The notes under the pieces were generated by a model. The model saw only the letters and a program-made list of their open reading frames with translations, searched no databases and was not told the origin of the DNA. Below are positions 23,536-32,266 of a stretch of DNA of 64,000 nt, piece by piece. Made by a program: the position numbers and the translations under genes. The stretch is from an uncultured Exiguobacterium sp. (lineage in GTDB: Bacteria; Bacillota; Bacilli; Exiguobacteriales; Exiguobacteriaceae). Each line of letters begins with the position of its first letter. The stretch's first letter is position 1. The DNA lies in the NCBI GenBank assembly GCA_913775715.1, contig CAJYMC010000007.1, positions 806,001 through 870,000 of the forward strand, read 5' to 3'.

Positions 23536-25066
23536 CATTTTTTTCTTTTTTTATGATAATGCGTTGGTTTTCACGGACCAGCGCGCGGACAAGACGTTCG
23601 ATGTGCCGCATCGTCGTCTGTCCCATCGTCGAAATTTGTAGCCATTGATTACGGACGAGATAGTCGCTTTCATATTGAACATGATAGCCCTGGATCCGGA
23701 GAGCGTCTCCTAAAGCGGTTGCCGACGGATGGACGATCGTCAGGATTCCCGGCGCCTGTGCTTCTTGCGTTGCAAGAAGGTTAAAACCAGTCGCGCGAAC
23801 GGCTTGTTCGAGATAGGTCATCTTGATGGCTGCTTGATCGAGATCAAGGGCATCGAGCGCTGCCTGACAAGCAAGCAACAAGTTCGATGAGCCGGAAAAG
23901 GCGATACCTTCCGCATAGAGTCCGAGATCCAGATAACGTGGAATACGTGGAGAAGGTAGGACGCGATCTACGTGACCGATGAACGCAAGACCCGGTAAAC
24001 CACCAATTGCTTTTCCGGAGACGATCGTGACGAATCTGCAGCCGGCATACGAGAAACGCCCGGTTCCGACGGCGCTGATCGCATCGACGATGAGTGCGGT
24101 TCGTTGTTCTAACAGCGCTTTTACCGCATCGAGATCGTAGAGAACGCCCGTTGACGTCTCACAATGCGTCAACCAGATCCAGTCGTATTCCGTTTGATGC
24201 AGTTGACTCGCGAGTTGTTCCAAGTCGATTGGGTGACCGGGTGGAAGCGAGTGGACATCAAAGGACTTCCCAGCTCGTGCCGCGTGATCGATCAAGCGTT
24301 GACCGAACTCACCACCGTTTAGGATCAACCCATGTCCACTCAGTTGTTGTGCGACGATGTCGTTAGCGAGGGTGCCACTGCCAACAGCCATCGAGACATG
24401 TGGCAAATCCAGCAACTGACACATTCGGTCCCGTAAATCTTGATCGAGCTGGCGCATCGAAGCCGTCCGGTGCGGGCGCGGTGCTTGTTGCGCCGCTTGA
24501 CGGACCGTCGGAGCGACTTCGACCGGACCGGCTAGAAAATGCAGAGGACGTAAGACGTCCGCGATGACGGATCGTTCGTATGTTGCGCGCGACAACAACA
24601 TCGGTACGAACTGGGCATCGCCACTACCGAGCGTTGCTGCGATTGGTGTGAAGCCGAACCGCGCATATAGTTTAGCTTCCCGTGTCGTACCACTGATATA
24701 GACATGATCAATCGTTTCCCGTTCCAAGTAGACCATCAAAAAGCGCATCAATTGCATGAACGTACGACTATTGCGGTATTCGGGACGAACGCTGAGTAAG
24801 CGGATTTCCGCTGGGTCCGTCAGTGTCTCATCTAACGTTACGCCTTTTTCTTCAAGTGAAAAAGGGCGATGCTTCCGAATAGCAATCATCGCGACGAGTC
24901 GATCGTCTTCCTTGCCGATCAGATAAGTATTTTGATCATGAAACCGGTCAATCCGTTTCCGTTGGGTATTCGGTTGATGTTGCGGAATCTCTTCCGTGAA
25001 GGTGAGGTAGTTTAATTCATGGATTGCTTCCGCGTCCAAAGCGGTGGCAATGGAAAAGTCGATCAT
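23516..25066 (-). CDS. GNAT-like acyltransferase fused to class V aminotransferase
   Basis: 516-residue fusion. Residues about 1-165 have a GNAT/FeeM-like fold (YLTFTEEIPQHQPN, IRLLSVRPEYRNSRTFMQL, YARFGFTPI); the usual RxxGxG CoA loop is replaced by YRNSRT, as in acyl-ACP-using relatives. Residues about 170-505 are a class V PLP aminotransferase: FLAGPVEVAP, THCETSTGV (about 300), DAISAVGTG and the PLP lysine in VSGKAIGG (about 350). AGGAGG precedes ATG 25066. Twelve bases after a PlsY-like gene, hence probably joint acyl-lipid or amino-lipid chemistry. The reaction is not known. Confidence 0.85.
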   Translation of the reverse strand: MIDFSIATALDAEAIHELNYLTFTEEIPQHQPNTQRKRIDRFHDQNTYLIGKEDDRLVAMIAIRKHRPFSLEEKGVTLDETLTDPAEIRLLSVRPEYRNSRTFMQLMRFLMVYLERETIDHVYISGTTREAKLYARFGFTPIAATLGSGDAQFVPMLLSRATYERSVIADVLRPLHFLAGPVEVAPTVRQAAQQAPRPHRTASMRQLDQDLRDRMCQLLDLPHVSMAVGSGTLANDIVAQQLSGHGLILNGGEFGQRLIDHAARAGKSFDVHSLPPGHPIDLEQLASQLHQTEYDWIWLTHCETSTGVLYDLDAVKALLEQRTALIVDAISAVGTGRFSYAGCRFVTIVSGKAIGGLPGLAFIGHVDRVLPSPRIPRYLDLGLYAEGIAFSGSSNLLLACQAALDALDLDQAAIKMTYLEQAVRATGFNLLATQEAQAPGILTIVHPSATALGDALRIQGYHVQYESDYLVRNQWLQISTMGQTTMRHIERLVRALVRENQRIIIKKEKNERPLNP

Positions 25067-25078
25067 GAGACGTCCTCC

Positions 25079-25609
25079 TTATGTAATGACTGGCTTGTGA
25101 AGTGCATCATGAGCCCACAGGACAAGTAGACTTACGGCAACGGTACACAAGATATTGATGGGTCCCGCGTCAAAGTAGACAGGGAGTAACGGGAGCAGAA
25201 CTACCGGAACCAGCCCCGCTTTGACGCTATCTTTCGTTACGAGATAAGACAGACCGAGTATGCCTAGTCCAGCAAGATATGCCCACGGAGTGATGGCGAA
25301 GACGATTCCGGAAAATACAGCATACCCTTTACCGCCCCGTCGCGGATGAAACAATGGAAACAAGTGGCCAATGAGTACGGCAAGAGCGACAGGATAAAAT
25401 GCGTCTGTGATCTGTAGTGCAAGAACGGTCTTCGCAGCATCAAACAGGTAGACGAATAAAAAGGCCGGGAGCCCACCGGCGCGATGGGCGTTGCGGGCAC
25501 CAATGTTTCCGGAACCGACCTGAGCCAAATCGGTACGACTGACGTACTTCCAGAGCGTACCGCCAAGAATACTGCCGATAAGGTAACCAAGCAGGAGATC
25601 AAGAATCAC
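25079..25609 (-). CDS. PlsY-family acyltransferase paralogue lacking motif 3
   Basis: 176 residues, membrane protein. Motif 1 of acyl-phosphate:glycerol-3-phosphate acyltransferase is kept (GSGNIGARNAHRAGG), as is motif 2 (GHLFPLFHPRRGGKG), but the third motif (RHRxNIxR in B. subtilis PlsY) is missing: the C terminus reads WAHDALHKP. It may use another acceptor than glycerol-3-phosphate (inference). GTG start shares GTGA with the helicase stop, so it is coupled to it. In bacilli plsY neighbours parE-parC, as here. Confidence 0.82.
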   Translation of the reverse strand: MILDLLLGYLIGSILGGTLWKYVSRTDLAQVGSGNIGARNAHRAGGLPAFLFVYLFDAAKTVLALQITDAFYPVALAVLIGHLFPLFHPRRGGKGYAVFSGIVFAITPWAYLAGLGILGLSYLVTKDSVKAGLVPVVLLPLLPVYFDAGPINILCTVAVSLLVLWAHDALHKPVIT

Positions 25610-28215
25610 CGATGTTCCTCCTTTGTTTCTACGAGTTGAACGAGTTCTTTGACGGTCAAGGCATCACTGTCTGGAGCCGTCAGGACGGCATCGACCATCT
25701 TGGCTTTTCGATCTTGTAATTCCGTCATCTTTTCTTCGATCGTCCCGCGTGTCAGCAATTTGATGACCGTCACGTCGGATTGTTGTCCAAGCCGGTGGGC
25801 ACGATCGGCAGCTTGCTGTTCGACGGCCGGATTCCACCAGCTGTCAAAGAGGATGACGGTATCAGCAGTTGCGAGGTTCAGTCCTGTTCCACCGGCTTTC
25901 AGGGAAATTAAGAAGAGATCGACTTCACCGTCATTGAACCGATCGCATAACGCCACCCGGTCTTCGAGTGGTGTCTCACCCGTCAACAGGAAGTGGGGGA
26001 GATGCCGTTGCGCAAGGTCCGAGCGAATGCGTTCGAGCATTTGTGTATACTGCGAGAAAATTAAGATTCGCTTTCTGGCGGCCCGTTTTTCGGCAATCAA
26101 TGAGAGTAGACGCGTTCGTTTCGTTGCTTCCCCTGTGTATCCCTCAACGAATAAACCTGGATCGTTGCAAATTTGCCGCAAACGCGTTAACCCAGCCAGT
26201 AACTTCAAACGATCTTCGCGTTTCGTCTCGTCTAAATGTTGCAGTGTCTCCAGTTGCAGTTTGGCGAGATACGACGCATATAAGCGTTTTTGGTTCGGAC
26301 CGAGCTCGACATAATGATGCTCGATCTGTTTCTTCGGTAAGTCCTGTAAGACATCCTGTTTCTCACGCCGTAATAAGAACGGTTGGATGAACTGTTGCAT
26401 ATCATCAAACGACCATTTCTCAAACGTCATTAGATCCGGCAGTAGCTCCGGAAACAAGACATGGAAAATCGACCAGATATCACGCGGCCGATTCTCAAGC
26501 GGTGTGCCCGTTAAGGCGAACCGTCGTTTTGCTTGCAGATGCCGCAGTTGACTGACCGTTTGCGACTGCGGATTCTTCAAGTGCTGGGCTTCATCAAAGA
26601 AGACGACGTCATATACAGGGTGACGACGGACGTCGGTCCGAAGCGTCGTATAGGAGACGATCGTTACCGTATCGTCAGGTAAGTGCTCCAGTTCGCGGAG
26701 TCGGCTAGTTTGAGAACCGGTGACGACATGAATCGGTCGATCGGGTAAAAAGCGCTTCAGTTCCGCTTCCCAGTTGCGGAGCAGTGACGCCGGCGCGACG
26801 ATGAGCGCACGACGGTCAGGAATCGTCGCGATATAACCAATCGCTTGAATCGTCTTCCCGAGCCCCATCTCATCGGCTAGGATCCCGTGACATCCTTGTG
26901 CGTCCAGATTCTTCAGAAATTGGATACCCGTCCGTTGATACGGATAGAGTCGTGACTCTAACGAATTCGGCAAGTCGAGCCGGAATCCTTGTCCCGATTT
27001 TAATTCAAGCCATTTCTCGAGCAAATCAGCGTGAAGATAGAGGACGGAAGCGCCAATTAGATGCTTCATGTTCCGGACGGCAGGTAAGACGATTCGTCCA
27101 TCGCGTAAGTCGCGTTCACTTGCTTCCATCTGAGCGAGGACCCGTTGTAACTGCTGAAAAGCCCTTGTTTCTAAAGAAACGAATTGTCCCGATTTCAAGC
27201 GGTGGTACCGCTTTTGTAAGACGAGCGACTTCAGGACACGTTTCAGCTCGTCTTCCGGAATTCCGTCCATTGAAAAGTTGAAGACGAGCCAGTCGAGGCG
27301 GTCCGTCACGTCGACTTCGATCCGCGGATGAAACGGTCCTTTTGGTAACGTCGTCCGGATCGCTTGTGTTGCAAATAACTCCAGTTGACCGAGCGCGACC
27401 CGTTCGTCAAGCAGGCTCCGCAGAAAGGCATATTGCGCGGCGTCACGCGTGATGATGTAGCGCGTGTCACGTGGCGTTGCTTGGAATTCACGTAAGAAGC
27501 GTAAGACACTTTGTTCCGTTACTTGATCGCGCCCAGCGTAAATCGTCTCGTCGAGCGGATTCAGCTGAATCCCTTGATAATCAAACGACACACGGACTTC
27601 GACTTCCCGAGCCGTTCGGTCAAGATGTAACTTGACGATTGGCGTTCCGGAAACGATTCGTTTCTGCAAATCAGGACTGAACGAAACATCTGCGACCTGC
27701 TGCAAATACTCCGTCTGTTCAAGTAACCGATCGAAGTAGGGCAGGGACAGTTGATGCTGTTGATTGTCCGTCAATCGTTTGAGCGTCACGACGGGGCCGG
27801 TCAGTTCGAAATGAATCGCCACCCGACGATCCGGTGTGAGACTGCGTAAATAATGGCGCGCGCCGGCGTCATCGACTTGAATCGCCGAGAACGGACGAAT
27901 CTGCGGTGACAGCGGCGCCGGTGTACCGTGCGCCTGTACATGATGCATCGCCAGTAAAACGGCGACGATATGTCCACAAAACGATGTATCCATCGCAAGC
28001 GACGGACAGTTGCATCCAGCGTCGACACCGTGCGCTTTGACGCGGACGGTGACCGTGAATCGTTCTTCACCGTCGACACTCGCTTCGATCAGCTCGTCAC
28101 CCATCCGGTAATTGTGCAACGTGACCTTGCGGGCGGCGACATACTTTTTTCCCCGTCGAAAGGCATAAGCATCAGACATCTGTTTGATTTTGCGTTCACT
28201 GAGCCCATAATTCAT
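25606..28215 (-). CDS. SWIM-domain SNF2-family DEAD/DEAH helicase
   Basis: 869 residues. SWIM zinc finger near residues 55-90 (CNCPSLA ... FCGHIVA), a SNF2-associated middle region, then the helicase core: ILADEMGLGKTIQA near 445, DEAQ near 541, TGTPLEN, IFSQYTQML, SLKAGGTGLNL and DRAHRLGQ. A dsDNA-dependent ATPase likely remodelling protein-DNA complexes or acting in transcription recycling or repair. AAGGTGGG precedes ATG 28215. Downstream genes overlap or nearly touch it. Confidence 0.92.
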   Translation of the reverse strand: MNYGLSERKIKQMSDAYAFRRGKKYVAARKVTLHNYRMGDELIEASVDGEERFTVTVRVKAHGVDAGCNCPSLAMDTSFCGHIVAVLLAMHHVQAHGTPAPLSPQIRPFSAIQVDDAGARHYLRSLTPDRRVAIHFELTGPVVTLKRLTDNQQHQLSLPYFDRLLEQTEYLQQVADVSFSPDLQKRIVSGTPIVKLHLDRTAREVEVRVSFDYQGIQLNPLDETIYAGRDQVTEQSVLRFLREFQATPRDTRYIITRDAAQYAFLRSLLDERVALGQLELFATQAIRTTLPKGPFHPRIEVDVTDRLDWLVFNFSMDGIPEDELKRVLKSLVLQKRYHRLKSGQFVSLETRAFQQLQRVLAQMEASERDLRDGRIVLPAVRNMKHLIGASVLYLHADLLEKWLELKSGQGFRLDLPNSLESRLYPYQRTGIQFLKNLDAQGCHGILADEMGLGKTIQAIGYIATIPDRRALIVAPASLLRNWEAELKRFLPDRPIHVVTGSQTSRLRELEHLPDDTVTIVSYTTLRTDVRRHPVYDVVFFDEAQHLKNPQSQTVSQLRHLQAKRRFALTGTPLENRPRDIWSIFHVLFPELLPDLMTFEKWSFDDMQQFIQPFLLRREKQDVLQDLPKKQIEHHYVELGPNQKRLYASYLAKLQLETLQHLDETKREDRLKLLAGLTRLRQICNDPGLFVEGYTGEATKRTRLLSLIAEKRAARKRILIFSQYTQMLERIRSDLAQRHLPHFLLTGETPLEDRVALCDRFNDGEVDLFLISLKAGGTGLNLATADTVILFDSWWNPAVEQQAADRAHRLGQQSDVTVIKLLTRGTIEEKMTELQDRKAKMVDAVLTAPDSDALTVKELVQLVETKEEHR

Positions 28216-28245
28216 GCTATCCCACCTTTAGTTAACATAATATGA

Positions 28246-29286
28246 TTATCGTTCACCATCAAATAAATCGACGGCGCGTTTTTTCTCGGAATCACCGATA
28301 TGGGCATAGACTTGTGTTGTCGCAACGGACTCGTGACCAAGTAGCTGCTGGATTGTCAGGACATCGACTCCGCCGGTCGCAAGTCGTGTCGCAAACGTAT
28401 GCCGCAGTTTATGTGGTGTAATTTTTTTGCGCTCTAAAAAGGGCAGGACCGGTTTTAATCGTTCCGTGTGCCGCTGCAAAATATGCTGGACTGCCCGTGG
28501 ACTGAGTGGTTTCCCGTGTTTTTGGAAGACAGGCACGGCGCCGCTCGTTGGCATCTGATAATGAATCGCGTATTTGCGCAAGGCAATCCGGGCTGGTTTT
28601 GCGAGTGGGATCAGTCGTTCTTTGTTACCTTTCCCGATGACGCGGAGCGTGTTTTCGTGGAAATCAACATCGTTCCAGACGAGTTGGGTCATCTCACTGA
28701 GGCGCATCCCACTATAACCGAGCAGTTGGAACAACGTCACGTCGCGGACGCGGTCTCGTTCATAATGTGATGCTTCCCGGGCATTCATCTCGACGTTTGA
28801 CGGTAACAACTGAATTAATTCATCCCATTCGCGTTTTGTCAGATAAACCGGTTCCCGTTTTGCTTGTTTCGGACGATTGACTTTGGCGACCGGATTTTCC
28901 GACAACTGCCCTGTATCGACCAAATAACGGAACAGCGACTGTAATGCTGATAACTTCCGATTGATGACACTTGATGCATTTTGTTTCGTTAAGGCAAGGT
29001 ATTCAGCGTAAGCTTCAATTCCTGCTGCATCGATCTCGACAAATGCTTCGAGAGGAATATCCCGCGCTGTTACTTCTTCACCCGACGCCGCAGCGACGAA
29101 TTGAAAGAATGCTTCGTAGTCGTAGACGTAGCGGCGCATCGTCGCTAACGAGAAATGTTTTGCTGCTAACTGATCCAAATAGGACTGAATGAAGCGTGGC
29201 ATCCGCTCGTAACCGGGAATCGCTGGTGCTGTAGCCGAAACGGTCGTTTTATGTATCGTTTTTCCTAGGTTTTTAAATAAACTCAT
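28246..29286 (-). CDS. XerS-like tyrosine recombinase
   Basis: 346 residues. N-terminal core-binding domain (MPRFIQSYLDQLAAKHFSLATMRRYVYDYEAFFQF, which is XerS-like). The catalytic set is complete: Arg in GYSGMRLSE, Lys in GKGNKER, HKLRHTF, LGHES and the Tyr in TTQVYAH near residue 330. Such enzymes resolve chromosome dimers at dif-type sites or move elements. No flanking inverted repeats or attachment duplications were seen, so a cellular Xer role is more likely. Palindromes upstream could be its target. Confidence 0.87.
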   Translation of the reverse strand: MSLFKNLGKTIHKTTVSATAPAIPGYERMPRFIQSYLDQLAAKHFSLATMRRYVYDYEAFFQFVAAASGEEVTARDIPLEAFVEIDAAGIEAYAEYLALTKQNASSVINRKLSALQSLFRYLVDTGQLSENPVAKVNRPKQAKREPVYLTKREWDELIQLLPSNVEMNAREASHYERDRVRDVTLFQLLGYSGMRLSEMTQLVWNDVDFHENTLRVIGKGNKERLIPLAKPARIALRKYAIHYQMPTSGAVPVFQKHGKPLSPRAVQHILQRHTERLKPVLPFLERKKITPHKLRHTFATRLATGGVDVLTIQQLLGHESVATTQVYAHIGDSEKKRAVDLFDGER

Positions 29287-29313
29287 TCGACAATCACCCC
29301 CCTAGTAGTAGTA

Positions 29314-29328
29314 TACCAAACGTTGGTA
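29314..29328. promoter_or_regulatory. Palindrome at the recombinase promoter
   Basis: TACCAA-ACG-TTGGTA overlaps a minus-strand TATACT -10 for the recombinase gene. Possible operator or recombinase site. Confidence 0.4.
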
Positions 29329-29342
29329 CGTCAGACACTTGT

Positions 29343-29368
29343 TTGCGTGAAATAACTATTTCACGCAA
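29343..29368. repeat. Near-perfect 26-base palindrome, possible Xer site
   Basis: Arms TTGCGTGAAATA and TATTTCACGCAA around AC. The core GAAATAACTATTTC resembles the GAAAAACTATAATTTTC part of the streptococcal dif_SL site used by XerS. It lies 57 bases upstream of the XerS-like start. Confidence 0.45.
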
Positions 29369-29391
29369 TGTTAAATTGTCAGACAGAGAGC

Positions 29392-29437
29392 GCTCAGTTG
29401 CATCGACAATGCATCAGACGGGTCGTTGGTCAACTCG
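29392..29437 (+). repeat. Intergenic repeat, copy 1
   Basis: CTCAGTTGCATCGA, ten variable bases, GACGGGTC, then GTTGGTCAACTC. Copy 1 can also fold through TGCATCGA with TCGATGCA. Confidence 0.6.
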
Positions 29438-29554
29438 ATGCACGTGAGAATTTAATCTATTTTTATCGTTTTTGAGCTACAATATGCTCTTTAATAACAA
29501 TAATAGTATTATGTCACCTAGATCATCAAAAAAGAATGAATATTCAATTTCGCT

Positions 29555-29598
29555 CTCAGTTGCATCGAGAAGGTGTTCGACGGGTCATCGGTCGACTC
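29555..29598 (+). repeat. Intergenic repeat, copy 2
   Basis: Same arrangement as copy 1, 163 bases further on: CTCAGTTGCATCGA, ten variable bases, GACGGGTC, ATCGGTCGACTC. The outside flanks differ. Confidence 0.6.
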
Positions 29599-29715
29599 AT
29601 TTGATTTCAAGACGATTTCTAAAAAACGTCGAAAACATGCTCGATTTCGCATACTTCATCTTGGTTCGGGTATAGAGTGTTAGGTAAGAGTTATTTTCAT
29701 AAGGGGGAGTTCTAG

Positions 29716-30117
29716 ATGATTACCGATCAACAAGCACGTCAATATTTGAAGGATGCGAAACGCATTGCCGTCGTTGGCGTCTCGAGTGATTCCGGAAAAA
29801 CGGCGAACTGGATTGCTGACTACTTAGTCCAACACGGATACGAAGTCATTCCAGTCAATCCGACGTTAAACGAGTGGAACGGTCAAAAAGTCTATCCGAG
29901 TGTTGCGAGCATTCCAGGGCACATCGATATCGTCGACGTTTTCCGTCGGTCTGAGTTTTTAGCGGACGTCGCTAAAGATGCTGTCGCTCACGGTGACGTC
30001 GGTATGATTTGGAATCAGCTCGGTCTCTCGAGTGTCGAAGCCGAAAGTCTTGCACTTGGCGCTGGAATTCCATATATTGAGAATCGTTGCATCAAAATCG
30101 AGCATCAATACCTGTGA
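29716..30117 (+). CDS. CoA-binding domain protein (YneT/YccU-like)
   Basis: 133 residues, a single Rossmann-type CoA-binding domain: IAVVGVSSDSGKTANWIADYL, GYEVIPVNP, then VDVFRR and CIKIEHQYL. Homologous to B. subtilis YneT, which also precedes parE-parC. Probably binds CoA or acyl-CoA in the cytoplasm; no enzymatic role known. Ribosome site AAGGGGGAG lies upstream. Confidence 0.88.
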   Translation: MITDQQARQYLKDAKRIAVVGVSSDSGKTANWIADYLVQHGYEVIPVNPTLNEWNGQKVYPSVASIPGHIDIVDVFRRSEFLADVAKDAVAHGDVGMIWNQLGLSSVEAESLALGAGIPYIENRCIKIEHQYL

Positions 30118-30135
30118 GTTATCGCACGATTTCAG

Positions 30136-30168
30136 GCATCTTCACCCGTTCGTGAAGGTGTCTTTTTT
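30136..30168 (+). terminator. Terminator after the CoA-binding gene
   Basis: CATCTTCAC pairs with GTGAAGGTG, followed by TCTTTTTT. Confidence 0.8.
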
Positions 30169-30189
30169 CATGCGCTTTACAGGTTATGC

Positions 30190-30218
30190 TTGTCAGGAAG
30201 CAAGAAGATGCCTACAAT
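30190..30218 (+). promoter_or_regulatory. Sigma-A promoter of parE-parC
   Basis: TTGTCA (30190-30195), 17-base spacer, TACAAT (30213-30218). Confidence 0.78.
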
Positions 30219-30241
30219 TAGAGACAGACTACTCGAAATAA

Positions 30242-30255
30242 CGAACGAACGTTTG
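30242..30255 (+). promoter_or_regulatory. LexA-type (SOS) operator upstream of parE
   Basis: CGAACGAACGTTTG fits the Gram-positive LexA/DinR core CGAAC-RNRY-GTTYG at every position. It lies just downstream of the promoter's predicted start site, where bound LexA would block transcription. B. subtilis parEC is a known LexA target. Confidence 0.65.
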
Positions 30256-30295
30256 TAAAAACGACGTCGTAATTTTGAATTTTGAGGTGAAATGA

Positions 30296-32266
30296 ATGGC
30301 GACAGACTTAAATAACTACAATGATGATGCCATACAGGTGCTCGAAGGACTCGAAGCAGTCCGGAAGCGCCCAGGTATGTATATCGGTTCAACCGATCAC
30401 CGTGGACTTCACCATCTCGTCTACGAGATCGTCGATAACGCGATCGATGAAGCGCTCGCAGGATTTGGGGAACAAATTGACGTTACGATTCATAAAGATA
30501 ATGCAATTACCGTCCGTGACCATGGACGTGGGATGCCAACGGGGATGCATGCATCGGGAAAACCGACTGCTGAAGTCATCTTCACCGTTCTACACGCTGG
30601 TGGTAAGTTCGGTCAAGGTGGCTATAAGACGTCCGGTGGCTTACACGGCGTCGGGGCGTCGGTCGTTAACGCCTTATCAACGGATCTGAAAGTAACAATC
30701 TTCCGTGACGGGAAACAATATGAGCAAACGTTCGAAAACGGCGGGATGCCGAAGACGACGTTGCTGGAAACGGGTACGACGCGTCAAAAAGGAACGAGCG
30801 TTTACTTTAAACCAGATGGCTCGATCTTCAGTACGTTGGCATACAACTACGATACGCTCGCAGAACGCTTACGCGAATCCGCTTTCTTGCTGAAAGGTCT
30901 GAAGATCACACTGACGGACGAACGGTCCGATAAACAAGATATCTTCCAGTACCAAGATGGTGTCAGCGAATTCGTTCAGTATTTGAATGATGATAAAGAT
31001 ACGCTCCATCCGACGGTTGCATTCGAAGGTACGGAAAACGAGATCGAAGTCGATATCGCCTTCCAGTTCACGGATGCATACTCGGAAAACGTCCTGTCGT
31101 TCGTCAACAACGTCCGAACACGCGACGGTGGAACACACGAAGTCGGCGCAAAGACGGCAATGACACGGGTCATGAATGAATACGCCCGGAAGAACACGCT
31201 CTTGAAGGAAAAGGATAAAAACCTTGACGGAAACGATATCCGCGAAGGGTTGACGATGATCGTCTCGATCCGGATTCCAGAAGAATTCCTCCAATTCGAA
31301 GGACAAACGAAGTCGAAACTCGGTTCGCCGGAAGCACGGACGAGCTGTGACGCTGTCATCAGCCGTCGTCTCTCAACGTACTTGGAAGAGAACCCACAAA
31401 CGGCGACACTATTGATCAAAAAAGCGATCCGCGCAGCACAAGCACGTGAAGCAGCACGGAAAGCCCGCGAAGAAGCACGAAACGGGAAAAAGAAGAAACG
31501 TTCGAGCATCTTGAACGGAAAACTGACGCCTGCTGCTTCAAAAAACGCGGATAAGAATGAATTGTTCCTCGTCGAGGGTGATTCTGCCGGTGGTTCTGCG
31601 AAACAAGGACGGAACCGGACGTTCCAAGCGATTCTTCCACTCCGTGGTAAGGTCTTGAACACGGAAAAAGCGAAACTCGCTGACATCATGAAGAATGAAG
31701 AGATTAACACGATCATTCACGCGATTGGTGGCGGTGTCGGAGCCGATTTCGACTTGTCGGATTGTAATTTCGACAAAGTCATCATTATGACCGATGCCGA
31801 TACCGATGGCGCGCACATCCAAGTCTTGCTGTTGACGTTCTTCTTCCGCTATATGCGTCCGTTGATCGACGCTGGGAAGGTCTTTGTTGCCTTACCACCG
31901 CTCTACCGCGTCTCAAAAGGAAAAGGCAAATCGGAGAAGTTCGAATATGTTTGGGACGAAGAAACACTCAAGAAAACGACGAAGAAATTCGGTAAAGGTT
32001 ATATGATCCAGCGTTACAAAGGACTTGGGGAGATGAATGCACCACAGCTCTGGGAAACGACGATGGATCCTGAGACACGGACATTGATTCGGGTCACGAT
32101 CGACGATGCTGCTGTTGCTGAAAAACGTGTTTCGGTCCTCATGGGCGATAACGTTGGGCACCGCCGGACGTGGATCGAGGACAATGTCGCCTTCGGTCTC
32201 GCGGAAGACCTCTCGATCATCGAGAATGAGCACGTGACGAAAGAGAGTGTGAACGAACATGTCTAA
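30296..32266 (+). CDS. parE: DNA topoisomerase IV subunit B
   Basis: 656 residues, full length. GHKL ATPase motifs [12 protein letters not shown] and GRGMPTG near residues 40-80, [11 protein letters not shown] near 115, TOPRIM motifs [13 protein letters not shown] near 425 and [10 protein letters not shown] near 500. With ParC it decatenates replicated chromosomes. GAGGTG lies upstream of ATG 30296. Overlaps parC by 8 bases. Expected SOS response through the LexA-type site. Confidence 0.97.
   Translation: MATDLNNYNDDAIQVLEGLEAVRKRPGMYIGSTDHRGLHHLVYEIVDNAIDEALAGFGEQIDVTIHKDNAITVRDHGRGMPTGMHASGKPTAEVIFTVLHAGGKFGQGGYKTSGGLHGVGASVVNALSTDLKVTIFRDGKQYEQTFENGGMPKTTLLETGTTRQKGTSVYFKPDGSIFSTLAYNYDTLAERLRESAFLLKGLKITLTDERSDKQDIFQYQDGVSEFVQYLNDDKDTLHPTVAFEGTENEIEVDIAFQFTDAYSENVLSFVNNVRTRDGGTHEVGAKTAMTRVMNEYARKNTLLKEKDKNLDGNDIREGLTMIVSIRIPEEFLQFEGQTKSKLGSPEARTSCDAVISRRLSTYLEENPQTATLLIKKAIRAAQAREAARKAREEARNGKKKKRSSILNGKLTPAASKNADKNELFLVEGDSAGGSAKQGRNRTFQAILPLRGKVLNTEKAKLADIMKNEEINTIIHAIGGGVGADFDLSDCNFDKVIIMTDADTDGAHIQVLLLTFFFRYMRPLIDAGKVFVALPPLYRVSKGKGKSEKFEYVWDEETLKKTTKKFGKGYMIQRYKGLGEMNAPQLWETTMDPETRTLIRVTIDDAAVAEKRVSVLMGDNVGHRRTWIEDNVAFGLAEDLSIIENEHVTKESVNEHV

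Larger units (their letters stand above)
29287..29715. other. 429-base intergenic region with palindromes and repeats
   Basis: Between divergent recombinase and CoA-binding genes. Contains TACCAAACGTTGGTA at 29314-29328, a 12-2-12 palindrome at 29343-29368, and two related repeats (next entries). No convincing ORF or known RNA seen. Confidence 0.7.

Noticed and set aside
28246-29286. Tyrosine recombinase as an integrase of an integrated element
   Set aside because: No tRNA, attachment repeats, or phage/plasmid genes on either side; the sequence is XerS-like.
29494-29516. TTATGTCACCT resembles the right arm of the Bacillus dif site
   Set aside because: The left arm and centre do not match; half a site in AT-rich DNA is expected by chance.
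29341-29604. CRISPR-like array from the repeated intergenic blocks
   Set aside because: Only two imperfect copies, no regular spacer and no cas genes.
29670-29676. GGGTATAG upstream of the CoA-binding gene as a sigma-B -10
   Set aside because: No GTTT-type -35 at 12-15 bases upstream.
30976-31716. Long antisense frame within parE
   Set aside because: Shadow of a strongly biased coding sequence; no ribosome site, composition like other antisense frames here.
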